Source of the DNA: an uncultured Bacteroidales bacterium
GTDB taxonomy: Bacteria; Bacteroidota; Bacteroidia; Bacteroidales; UBA932
Assembly: GCA_900320185.1 (NCBI GenBank)
Contig: ONRD01000015.1
Coordinates: forward strand, 1 to 49,535
Direction: 5' to 3'
Length of the DNA: 49,535 nucleotides
The notes under the pieces were generated by a model. The model was not told the origin of the DNA and searched no databases. It worked only from the letters and a program-made list of their open reading frames with translations. A program made the translations under genes and the position numbers. Below are positions 41,366 through 49,495 of this stretch, in pieces. Each line of letters begins with the position of its first letter. The first letter of the stretch is position 1.

Positions 41366-43866
41366 AGAGCCTTGACGGATTTCATTTCGACCTCGTGCCT
41401 TCCGGGTGCGAGGTTTATTTTACTGCCTTCGGCAGGATTGCCGTCGAGAGCCACTATCTTCTGGCCTTCAGGAGCGACGAACTCGCACTCGGTCCCTTCG
41501 GGCACGGTGACAAGGCCCTTGACGTTGCCTTCGGCATCCTTCTCGAAGCAGACGTTGATGTCCCCCTTCACCGAGGCGACGCATGCCGAGACCATATTCA
41601 GGTCACACATCGACGGGGCGACACGGAACTTGGCAAAGCCAGGCTCCACGGGGCTGACTCCGGCAATATACTTTGAAAGGATAGTAAGCGGACCTCCGCT
41701 CCAGGCGTGGTTGTAGGAATCGGACTTGCCGCTTCCGTCTCCGAAGAGTTCCCAGAGCGTGGAGTAGTCGGAGGCTATCATCTCCGCGTAGCGCTTGCGC
41801 ATCCTGTCCAGGGCATCCTGGCAGTAGCCCATCTCGCAGAGCGCCCGGAGGACGTAATATTCCATGTACGGGCTTGAGTGCTCGTGCTTCTTGAAGAAGG
41901 GGCGCAGCGTCTCGAACTTCGATGAGTCCACGGCTCCGCCTATCACGGCCACGGCCTGGCCCCTGTCGTCAGGACAGCCTGAGTAGCCGTCAGACTGGTA
42001 CCACCCTCCTCTCCAGTACTTCTCATTGATCTTCGCTATCAAGGCTTCGCGCTTGAGGGCGGTCTCCTTGCTGAGATCTTCGTCGCCCATCAAGGCTGCA
42101 TATTCAGAGGCGGTACGGAGCAGGACGGTGTTCCAGGCGTTGTACAGAAGCATCAGGTCCTTGTTCTCGCCCCAGTCCCCCCAGTTGGCGATCGGGGTCT
42201 CGCTTTCTGCGGGATTGCGCTCCATGATCAGCCCGTCCGGACCGGTCTTCCACAGGGGCAGGTATTTCTTGAACTGCGGATAGACGTCCTGCAGGGGAGT
42301 GATGTCTCCGGTGTAGAGGTAATATTCAGGTATGGCAAGGCTGAGGAACGCCGTGGTCTGGGTGACCAGCTCCCCGTAGTTGTAGCCGGGCGTGGGTCCG
42401 TACATGGAGCCGTTCTCTTCCTGGAAGCCGGCAAGTTCGCGGATAGCCTTCCCGGTCAGGGGGAACGCCGAAGGGCTCAGGGCATAGAAGGTCTGGACCG
42501 CTTCGTTTGCGGCATCGCCTATCCATTGGCCGCGCTCGCGGTGGGGGCAGTCGAAGAAGTTGTCGCGCATGTTGACGTAAAGGGTCCTTGCAGCGCGTTC
42601 CCACAGGGTGTTGAGGAAAGGATCGCTGCATTTGAAGGAGCCTGCGAAGAAGGTGTCGTAGCCGCTCTCACGGAACTTTACCTCCAGCACCTCCACTCCT
42701 TCGGGGATGCTGTAATGGACCTCCATGCCGTTCATCCACATGGGCACCTCATGCTCCTGGACTCCTTCGCGGGTAGTGTACTGCGCGCGGGTGCACAACA
42801 GCGGGAACGACATGAACCGCTCCTGATACTGTTCCGGAGTCATGGCAAGGGTCTCGGAGATAGTCCTGTTGTGGTTGGGGTCCACTTTTTTCGGCTTCCT
42901 GCCCTCTTCCTTGGTAGCTTCGTCGATAAAGGTCTCCACACCGGCGTAGGGGTTGTACCGGGGGTCGTCAAGGGGCTCCACGCCTTCGATCACGGGCATG
43001 CCGTAAAGGTCGGTGTAGAAGTCGATGATCTTGCCTTCCGGAGCCTTCACCTTGATGTAGGGAGTGACCTGGCAGTCGTAAGGGAGGGTGCAGATGAGTT
43101 CGCGGCCCTCCATGCGGGTGGACACATATTCCTTGAGCCCGTAGTCTTTCCACTGAGGTATGGGGCGCCTGACGCTGCTGCCCCAGCCAGCCTGCTGACG
43201 TGTCAGCGCAACCGCCTGGCTCCAGGATGAATCGTCAAAGCCGACTTCGTAGAAAGGAATATCCTTCCGTGCGTCAAAGCCTACGTTCGATTCGGAGAGC
43301 CTGCTGTTGGGGCACCCACCTTCAGGAATATAGAAAGCCGGATGCCTGATCACCTTCCATGAGTCATCGCTCACCACACGCTCGCCCCTGGCCTTCGAAC
43401 CACCCCAGCCCTCCTGGGCGGCGGTGGCGACCTGGGACCGGGTGCGTAAGTCGAACATCAGACCGGCTGTCGGGGTGGTAATATGGTTGACGCTCTTCCT
43501 TCCGTGGAAGTTGACCAGCACGGCCACCTCGTTATGGCCCCGGACGAGTCCCGGAAGGGTGTCGAAATAGTCGAAATATCCATCCGTCGGGTTAGGTCCG
43601 CGCTTGAGGTTGCCTTCACGCACCACCAGCTCGCCGTTGACCCATAGCCAGTACTTTGTGTCCGCCTCGATGGTAAGGGTCGCCTCGGAAGGGTCTCCCT
43701 TCCATTCGAAAGCCTTGCGGAAGGCATACCAGGACCCTTCGCGGTAGTCCTCACCGGTGCATATTACGTAAGGTTCGACGCTTTTCGTGCAAGAAAGGAG
43801 TCCGGTCATCAAGGTCATGCATGCCAGGATGGAAGCGGCGGACAGGCGAAAGATAGATCGATTCAT
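41362..43866 (-). CDS. GH78 family alpha-L-rhamnosidase-like lipoprotein
   Basis: 834 residues from ATG 43866 (MNRSIFRLSAASILACMTLM); a longer frame to 43941 is unlikely. The lipobox LLSC anchors it outside the cytoplasm. Beta-sandwich domains fill the N-terminal half (YAFRKAFEWKGDPSEATLTI, YWLWVNGELV). An (alpha/alpha)6 catalytic barrel begins near 400 with the family signature DCPHRERGQWIGDA, holding acidic residues Asp439, Glu444 and Asp451; a C-terminal sandwich ends the protein. GH78 releases alpha-L-rhamnose from pectic side chains or glycosides. A one-mismatch -7 box (TATCTTTA, minus strand 43906-43899) precedes it. Close relatives of unknown specificity share the fold. Confidence 0.85.
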   Translation of the reverse strand: MNRSIFRLSAASILACMTLMTGLLSCTKSVEPYVICTGEDYREGSWYAFRKAFEWKGDPSEATLTIEADTKYWLWVNGELVVREGNLKRGPNPTDGYFDYFDTLPGLVRGHNEVAVLVNFHGRKSVNHITTPTAGLMFDLRTRSQVATAAQEGWGGSKARGERVVSDDSWKVIRHPAFYIPEGGCPNSRLSESNVGFDARKDIPFYEVGFDDSSWSQAVALTRQQAGWGSSVRRPIPQWKDYGLKEYVSTRMEGRELICTLPYDCQVTPYIKVKAPEGKIIDFYTDLYGMPVIEGVEPLDDPRYNPYAGVETFIDEATKEEGRKPKKVDPNHNRTISETLAMTPEQYQERFMSFPLLCTRAQYTTREGVQEHEVPMWMNGMEVHYSIPEGVEVLEVKFRESGYDTFFAGSFKCSDPFLNTLWERAARTLYVNMRDNFFDCPHRERGQWIGDAANEAVQTFYALSPSAFPLTGKAIRELAGFQEENGSMYGPTPGYNYGELVTQTTAFLSLAIPEYYLYTGDITPLQDVYPQFKKYLPLWKTGPDGLIMERNPAESETPIANWGDWGENKDLMLLYNAWNTVLLRTASEYAALMGDEDLSKETALKREALIAKINEKYWRGGWYQSDGYSGCPDDRGQAVAVIGGAVDSSKFETLRPFFKKHEHSSPYMEYYVLRALCEMGYCQDALDRMRKRYAEMIASDYSTLWELFGDGSGKSDSYNHAWSGGPLTILSKYIAGVSPVEPGFAKFRVAPSMCDLNMVSACVASVKGDINVCFEKDAEGNVKGLVTVPEGTECEFVAPEGQKIVALDGNPAEGSKINLAPGRHEVEMKSVKAL

Positions 43867-44095
43867 GTCAATCCAGGGTTGGTTGTTTGTTAATGGCATA
43901 AAGATAGCAAAAAAACGCCAACCTGCCGCATTCCCTCCCATGACACCTCACCGAACCGGCCGCAGCGGCTCCCCCTCCATCCTCATATTCAGCGTTCGAA
44001 GCTTTTCGGGCTGACCCTTTTTCCTTGGACCGGTTCGACGATGCTTGTATTCATCATTGTCCTGAGCCGCAGGTACGGGACAGTCGGCCGGAGAG

Positions 44096-45502
44096 CTACT
44101 GCACTGACAGGGAAATGGTTCCGACAACCTTCCGGTTGACGGTGTTGGAAATATTGCTCATCGCCTCGATGTCGATGGACAGAGGAGCGGCTCCCTCGTC
44201 CGCCTTGACGTACAAGTCGATGGTCAACGGAGCGGTCTGCATGATCCGGAGCTTTCCCTTGCACTCAAGCCCTCCGTTGAATACGATGTCGTTGGTCACG
44301 TCGGAGTCGTTGCTGTGGCGGACGAACTTGTAGTGCCATCCCTTCGCCTTGGTGTCCATCACGGCACGGAGGACAGGCGCCAGCTCGACGGAGGGGCAGT
44401 TGGAGTTGGAGAAAGTGAGGGTTATCTTCGTGGTCTCCCCTGCCTTGACTCCGACACTGGCCTGGCCCGACACCGCCTTGCCTTCGCAGTTGAGGGTCGG
44501 GAACTCACTAAGATGCTTGAGAAGCCACCATGCGACTCCGGTACCGGTACATGCCGGAGCGGCCGTGAACCCGGTGCCGGTGCACTCCGGGAAGAGGTCC
44601 ATCCCGTCAGCTCCGTACATCCACAGGGTCCAGAGTTCAGGCATCGCCCCTGCATCCTCGTGGCCCAGGACACAGTCTTTCGACACCTTGAGGAAATCGT
44701 TCCTGGACTTGTAGCCTGCCACTCCGGCATGGTAGGGAGCGAGCATGATCGCAGTCTCCTTCCCTATCTTCCACATATGCTTGACTATCGAGTAGCTGGT
44801 CTCCCTCATCTTGTTCTGGTTCGAGAACCAGAAACCGAGAGGGCCGTCGGTCTGGGTGCCGTCACCCCAGGTACACATCTCCATGGCATCCTTGTCCTTG
44901 GATATGTCTCCGCCGAAGCACCAGGGGCCGCACAGGTAGTAGCACTTGCGGTTTCCCCTGTAGGTCGCCACCAGTTTCATCCGTTCCTTGCAGTAGGCGG
45001 CATTCGCCACAGTCATGTAGTTGACCGAAGCGTAGTCCACGCTGAATCCGGCGTCGGTCAGAAGGTCGATCGTCCTCCTGTCAGTCTCTTCGTTGTTGTA
45101 GCCGACCTCGGAATCGTTCACCCTGGTCTCCATGGTAGCCTCGAAGAAGGCGCTCTTCCCTTCGAATGTTTCGTAGAGGGCCTTGCAAGTCTCGGCAGCG
45201 GACTTCGGGTTCTGATAGACCATGCACCACATATCGATGAAATTGGTATAGAACCCGGTCAGGTTCTCCCGCACGTAGTTCCACTTGTCCCTGTTCGCCT
45301 TGTCGGTAATCTCGTGCCAGCGGGTGTCCCAACCCCAATAGACCAAAGCCTTCCGTTCTTTCAGGGTCTTCACGGTCTTGCCGCTGTGGTCCTCAAATGT
45401 AACCTGCTCCTTCTGAGGAGTTTCTTTGGCTTCAGGATCCTTCTTGCCGCAGGCACAGGCGGCCAGGATGATGAATATGCAAGCCAATGTACTGCGTTTC
45501 AT
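44096..45502 (-). CDS. lipoprotein of unknown function, aromatic- and Cys-rich
   Basis: 468 residues from ATG 45502; an upstream frame to 45547 is less likely. The lipoprotein signal has two candidate cysteines (LAAC and ACAC, Cys16 or Cys18). The central part (about 60-340) is rich in Trp, Tyr and Cys with blocks LVYWGWDTRWHEI, FIDMWCMVYQNPKSAAE, CYYLCGPWCFGGD and LWTLWMYGADGMDLFPECTG. A repeating strand-helix pattern could be a TIM barrel of a glycan-active enzyme. The last 110 residues look like a beta-sandwich (VKAGETTKITLTFSNSNCPSVEL). I recognise no family. It lies 229 bases upstream of GH78 on the same strand, with a gene-free gap. Confidence 0.7.
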   Translation of the reverse strand: MKRSTLACIFIILAACACGKKDPEAKETPQKEQVTFEDHSGKTVKTLKERKALVYWGWDTRWHEITDKANRDKWNYVRENLTGFYTNFIDMWCMVYQNPKSAAETCKALYETFEGKSAFFEATMETRVNDSEVGYNNEETDRRTIDLLTDAGFSVDYASVNYMTVANAAYCKERMKLVATYRGNRKCYYLCGPWCFGGDISKDKDAMEMCTWGDGTQTDGPLGFWFSNQNKMRETSYSIVKHMWKIGKETAIMLAPYHAGVAGYKSRNDFLKVSKDCVLGHEDAGAMPELWTLWMYGADGMDLFPECTGTGFTAAPACTGTGVAWWLLKHLSEFPTLNCEGKAVSGQASVGVKAGETTKITLTFSNSNCPSVELAPVLRAVMDTKAKGWHYKFVRHSNDSDVTNDIVFNGGLECKGKLRIMQTAPLTIDLYVKADEGAAPLSIDIEAMSNISNTVNRKVVGTISLSVQ

Positions 45503-45544
45503 TGTTTCAGTATGGTTCCGAAATGAATATACGTTCGTAGCATA

Positions 45545-45552
45545 CAAATATA
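45545..45552 (-). promoter_or_regulatory. Bacteroidota -7 promoter box for the unknown lipoprotein
   Basis: On the minus strand TATATTTG (TAnnTTTG), 42 bases before the ATG at 45502. No clear -33 box is present because a GC-rich repeat begins directly upstream. Confidence 0.55.
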
Positions 45553-45570
45553 CTAATTTTTATTGCTCCC

Positions 45571-45745
45571 CCAGCGTGGATGGCTCGGGGGTTCAGCGGG
45601 GGCCCCAGGTAACGCTCTAGGCTCGGGCTCCAGGCGGGGCTGTCCACAAAAACCGGCCTCCAGCGTGGATGGCTCGGGCAGACCGTCACTGAGCGAAGGC
45701 AGTCATTCAGAGCGACCTTGTCATTCAGAGCGAAGCGAAGAATCT
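45571..45745. repeat. cluster of interspersed intergenic repeats
   Basis: CCAGCGTGGATGGCTCGGG occurs at 45571-45589 and, as part of the longer TCCACAAAAAC...GTGGATGGCTCGGG motif, at 45643-45678; a relative lies at 13386. Two copies of TCATTCAGAGCGA start at 45703 and 45721; the second extends through AGCGAAGAATCT, a motif known as an intergenic repeat in many bacteria. Confidence 0.7.
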
Positions 45746-45830
45746 ACCCGGCATGGGCCTGTTTGGCAAACATTCCTTGTACCGACCAACGAGGGGGGGC
45801 GAACTCTTTGATGAATCAACGACGGGAGCG

Positions 45831-46045
45831 GAGTCATCGATGAATATGGTATCTGCGGTTGCCCTGGTCAACTTTTTTTCAAATAGCTCACACGCTTGGT
45901 TTTTGCAATAGATTGTAAATCAATGTATTAATTTTCGTTAACGTGATAGGTGGGCCGTATTTTGAGGGACCTTCACACGCTGTCGTTTTGTAATATGCTA
46001 ATAATGAAGCATCTATCTTTTTAGGGTGTGTTAGCTATTTGAAAA
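45831..46045 (-). repeat. terminal-inverted-repeat element, copy B with flank
   Basis: The element proper is 45876-46045 (170 bases), bounded by TTTTCAAATAGCTCACACGC and its inverted copy ending TAGCTATTTGAAAA. Its interior is the reverse complement of copy A, with blocks GCTTCATTATTAGC, CAGCGTGTGAAGGT and AAGCGTGTGAGCTATTTG. TTTTG-N23-TATCTTTT (45986-46021) points right, toward 46756. The left flank (45831-45873, GAGTCATCGATGAAT, CTGCGGTTGCCC) matches that of copy C. Confidence 0.8.
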
Positions 46046-46164
46046 TGTGGGGTAAACAAAGGACGGCTTCTCCACCACCTCTTACCCCAAGGTGTGCATG
46101 GAAGCCGCTTATGTAGCCCTTTCAGGATGGCCCCGAAACACTTGGACATAAAACGAAAAGACTG

Positions 46165-46495
46165 GGGATTTGGCCGGTGGGGAATCTGGACGGCACTGGG
46201 GACTTCGGCAGGCAAGGGGAATTCAACCGGCTGGGGGACCTGGACGGCCAGGGGGACTTCGGCAGGCACGGGGGATTTGGCCGGCCTGGCAGGATTTGGC
46301 GGGGGCGGTATTCAGCCGGAGGGCCAGGGGGACTTCGGCCGGCAAGGGGAATTCAACCGGCTGAAGAATCTGTACGGCCAGGGGGACCTTGGCCGGCACG
46401 GGGGAATCTGGACGGCCAGGGGGACTTCGGCAGGCAAGGGGGATTCGGCCGGTCGAGCCGGGATTCGGCCGGCTAGGGGGATTTGGCCGTCCGGG
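46165..46495. repeat. 18-base minisatellite (about 16 degenerate units)
   Basis: Units follow a pattern like GACTTCGGCAGGCAAGGG, GAATTCAACCGGCTGGGG, GACCTGGACGGCCAGGGG. Because 18 is a multiple of three, several frames stay open and would read hexapeptides such as GDFGRQ, but no ribosome site or plausible N-terminus is seen, so I do not call a gene. Confidence 0.8.
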
Positions 46496-46524
46496 GGAAT
46501 ATCCCTAACTTAGCATCCGGCATC

Positions 46525-46690
46525 ACCGCGGCTTCCGAGCTACTGAGGCGGCATCGCTTCCATAATACGGCGGCGGCAGCGCTTCCGAACTGAGGCGGCA
46601 TCGCTTCCGAACTGAGGCGGCATCGCTTCCGAGCTACGGCGGCGGCATCGCTTCCGAACTGAGGCGGCGGCGCTTCCGAGCGGCGGCGGC
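46525..46690. repeat. 22-25-base minisatellite (seven units)
   Basis: Units begin CTTCCGA and run AACTGAGGCGGCATCG, with variants AGCTACGGCGGCGGCATCG. It lies directly after the 18-base array but has an unrelated sequence. Just beyond it (46700-46735) an AT-rich stretch repeats ATGTATCATAG. Confidence 0.8.
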
Positions 46691-46755
46691 AGCATTTTCA
46701 TGGATACATCATGGATGTATCATAGATGTATCATAGATATATAAACAAGGAAGAT

Positions 46756-47444
46756 ATGTTCTCTGTACTGACTGCACTTCTTGTCCCCTTCCTCGGGACC
46801 ACACTCGGATCGGCCTTTGTGTTTCGGTGTGGTCCCTCCTGATTCCGGCCATGAATATGGGCTCCGGGACATCGGCCGTGGTCGCGCCGACCATAGGCCT
46901 GCTGCTGGGATTCGCATTCCTCCTGCTGATCGACTACATCACCCCACATATTCACCCGACAGGTGACCAGGAAGGCCCGAGAAGCCGCCTGTCCCGCACC
47001 ACCAAACTTGCCCTGGCCGTCACGATCCACAATTTCCCCGAGGGGATGGCCGTCGGAGTGGCCATAGCCGGGGCGGCAACCGGAGACCTGAGCATCGCCG
47101 GGGCACTGGCCCTGTCGCTGGGAATCGCCATCCAGAACGTCCCAGAAGGGGCTATCATCTCGATGCCTCTCCGCGCCGAAGGGAACAGCCGGTGGAGGTC
47201 GTTCGGCATCGGCACCCTGAGCGGGATCGTCGAGCCGGTGGGCGGAGCGCTGGTGCTCCTGCTCACCACGGCCGTGACCGGGATGATGCCATATATGCTG
47301 GCATTTGCGGCAGGCGCCATGCTATACGTGGTGGTAGAGGAACTTGTGCCTGAATATTCCCAAGGAAGCCATTCTAACGTCGGCACCATCGGTTTCGCCC
47401 TGGGCTTCGCATTGATGATGGTCCTGGACGTGGTGCTGGGGTAG
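46756..47444 (+). pseudogene. ZIP-family metal transporter, disrupted by an internal frameshifting deletion
   Basis: The ATG at 46756 has a good ribosome site (AAGGAAG) and starts a normal ZIP first helix (MFSVLTALLVPFLGTTLGSA), but this frame stops at 46840-46842. The rest of the transporter continues from about 46827 in the +2 frame: VWSLLIPAMN, the metal-site helices HNFPEGMAVGVA and IQNVPEGAIISMPL, and the family ending. Compared with intact ZIP proteins, about 30 residues covering the second helix are missing between FVFR and VWSLL. Thus a deletion, not just a one-base slip, broke the gene. The 205-residue downstream piece could start at GTG 46827 but would lack two helices. Confidence 0.8.
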
Positions 47445-47483
47445 GGCGGCCCGACGGGGCGGCTTTATGGCCGGGGCCCGGAC

Positions 47484-47741
47484 CGGTGCCGGGCCCGGTG
47501 CATGTCAGCGGCAGGGCGCAGGCCGGAGCGGGACGCCTAGCGTGGGTCGTCTTCGGGCTCGGACGTGGTGCCAGGCGCGGGCTCGGTGCATGTCAGCGGC
47601 AGGGCGCAGGCCGGAGCGGGACGCCTAGCGTGGGTCGTCTTCGGGCTCGGACGTGGCACCGGGCGCGGGCTCAGTGCATGTCAGCGGCAGGGCGCAGGCC
47701 GGAGCGGGACGCCTAGCGTGGGTCGTCTTCGGGCTCGGGCG
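47484..47741. repeat. 88-base tandem array (three units) running into the 3' end of rmuC
   Basis: The block GCCTAGCGTGGGTCGTCTTC recurs with its CTA at 47537, 47625 and 47713, exactly 88 bases apart. The last CTA is the rmuC stop (TAG on the minus strand) and the following bases encode PEPEDDPR. Each unit also holds GTGCATGTCAGCGGCAGGGC. Confidence 0.93.
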
Positions 47742-49329
47742 CGGGAGGGGGCAGGGAGGGGATGTCGTCAACGTCCAGAAGGGCCTTGATGGGATGCTTG
47801 TCGCTGTTCCTGGCTCCGAGCTTGATGAGCTTGCTGGAAGTGTTGATGATGCTTTGGCCGCGCGGAGTGAGTTTCCTCCGGCCGTCTTCATATTCATCGG
47901 ACGCCTTCTTGAGCGCCTTTCCGACAGCTTCGTACTTCTCCATGAACAGCCCCACACGGTCGATCATCTCGTTGGCGAGTTCGTAGACCTTCTCATGGTT
48001 GTGGGCCTGGGAGACCTGCGTCCAGGTCATGCTGACTATCTTCAGGGCACCGTAGAGGCTCTGCTCGTCGGCGATGTACACGTTCATGTCCGCGGCCTTG
48101 CGCCAGAGGTCGGGCTCGGCGTTGAGAGCCGTCCAGAGCGCCCCCACGTTGGGTACGAACATGATCACATAGCCGGCACTCACCTTCGGGGACTTGACGT
48201 AGGCCGAGTAGTCCTTCTGGGAGAGTTCCTTCACGTGCTGCCTGACGCTCTCGACATGCGCTTTCAGGAAGGCCCGGCGGTCCGTCTCGTTCTCGGCATT
48301 GACATAGTCCACGTAGGCGGATAGCGACACCTTGGAGTCGATGATCACCTCGCGCCTCTCGTCGAGGTGGAGGATCACGTCCGGGCGCATGATGCTCCCG
48401 TCCTCGTTCTTCACCGGATGCCCTTCGGAATCGCGTATGACTGCCTGGGTGTCGAAATGGACGCCTTTAGTAAGTCCTTGGGTTGAAAGCAGTTCCTCAA
48501 GAATGGTCTCACCCCAGTCGCCTTGCATCTTGCTGCCGTGCTTGAACGCGGCCGCCAGCTCGTCGGCACTCTTTCGGGCCGCCTCGCTCTGCTCCATGAG
48601 GTTCTTTATGTGCTCACGCATCTGGCCGCTCCTCTCGGCCTGCTCCTCCCTGCCCTGCTCCATCGCCTTCCTGAGTTCGGCGATGTTCTCCTTCAGCGGA
48701 GTCACGATCTGGCCTAGGCTCAGGTTGCTGGCCTGTGAGAATTCCTGCTGGCGGGCCTTCAGCATGTCGGAGGTGTCGGACTTGACCTGCGCGCTGATTT
48801 TCGCCATGGTCTCGTCGAAACGGATCTGGAGGGCTGTCATCGCATCCTTGTGGGCTTTCTCGCGGGCGGCGATGTCTTCCTCACTGCGTTTGCGAAGGTC
48901 GGCCTTGGTCTCCTCCAGAAGCCTTGCAGCCTCTTCCCTGGTCCTCTGAAGCACGGCGGCGGCTTCGTCCTTGGACGCCTGGAGCGCGGCGGCCGCGGTA
49001 TCCCTGGCCTCATGCACTTGCTGCCTGGCTTCTTCCTTTGCTGAAAGCAGGGCGGCAGCAGCCTCGTCCTTGGCGGCCTGCAGGGCCGCAGCCTCCTCGG
49101 CCTTGGATTCCTCGAGCTTCGCAAGAAGTTCCGTGGCACGTTCCCTGGCATGCCCCAGGTCGGACTCAAGCCTGGCCTGCTCCACCTTGAAAGAGGATTC
49201 AGCCTGGAGACGTACGGACTTCTCCGTCTGGGCCACCCGTGACTTCACGATACTCCGCGAGATGAAAAAGGCCGTCAGCGCCGCGAGGACTATGCCTCCG
49301 AGAAAAGAAAGAAGGATATCCATGGTCAT
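47713..49329 (-). CDS. rmuC: DNA recombination protein RmuC
   Basis: 538 residues. A single N-terminal membrane anchor (ILLSFLGGIVLAALTAFFIS) is followed by a long Ala/Glu/Lys coiled coil to about residue 260. The RmuC nuclease-like domain follows (MQGDWGETILEELLSTQGLTKG, RPDVILHLDERREVIIDSKVSLSAY, VGALWTALNAEPDLWRKAADMNVY). The family limits inversions at short inverted repeats and belongs to the PD-(D/E)XK superfamily; DVILHL and IIDSKVS hold the usual acidic and lysine positions. The C-terminus is a Pro/Glu/Asp tail whose last codons belong to the 88-base array. ATG 49323, two codons later, is an equal start. Confidence 0.93.
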   Translation of the reverse strand: MTMDILLSFLGGIVLAALTAFFISRSIVKSRVAQTEKSVRLQAESSFKVEQARLESDLGHARERATELLAKLEESKAEEAAALQAAKDEAAAALLSAKEEARQQVHEARDTAAAALQASKDEAAAVLQRTREEAARLLEETKADLRKRSEEDIAAREKAHKDAMTALQIRFDETMAKISAQVKSDTSDMLKARQQEFSQASNLSLGQIVTPLKENIAELRKAMEQGREEQAERSGQMREHIKNLMEQSEAARKSADELAAAFKHGSKMQGDWGETILEELLSTQGLTKGVHFDTQAVIRDSEGHPVKNEDGSIMRPDVILHLDERREVIIDSKVSLSAYVDYVNAENETDRRAFLKAHVESVRQHVKELSQKDYSAYVKSPKVSAGYVIMFVPNVGALWTALNAEPDLWRKAADMNVYIADEQSLYGALKIVSMTWTQVSQAHNHEKVYELANEMIDRVGLFMEKYEAVGKALKKASDEYEDGRRKLTPRGQSIINTSSKLIKLGARNSDKHPIKALLDVDDIPSLPPPAPEPEDDPR

Positions 49330-49359
49330 AACCTATCTGTAGCAACTCCCTGCCGTTGT

Positions 49360-49495
49360 CTTGACTGTCCTGTTCCGGTCCGGCTTCGAGTGCGACTTCC
49401 GCCACCGCCCGGTCCAAACAAAGATTTGCCTTGACTGTACAGCTCCGACCCGGCTTTGCAACTTCCGCCGCCGGCCGGTCCTTACAAAGATAACG
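49360..49495. repeat. imperfect 70-base direct duplication of the rmuC promoter region
   Basis: CTTGACTGT occurs at 49360 and 49430, followed in both by CCGGCTT, ACTTCCGCC and CCGGTCC blocks and by ACAAAGAT. On the minus strand the far copy holds a perfect -7 box TATCTTTG (49492-49485), the near copy AATCTTTG (49426-49419). The sequence right of 49495 is AT-rich and holds no gene. Confidence 0.7.

Noticed and set aside
46094-46513. Gly-rich 139-codon open frame over the 18-base minisatellite
   Set aside because: Several frames are open simply because the unit length is a multiple of three; no ribosome site, the start lies outside the array in unrelated sequence, and no stable protein pattern is seen.
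47486-47789. Open frames in the 88-base array
   Set aside because: They are read through the repeated rmuC 3' end on the wrong strand and only reflect the repeat.
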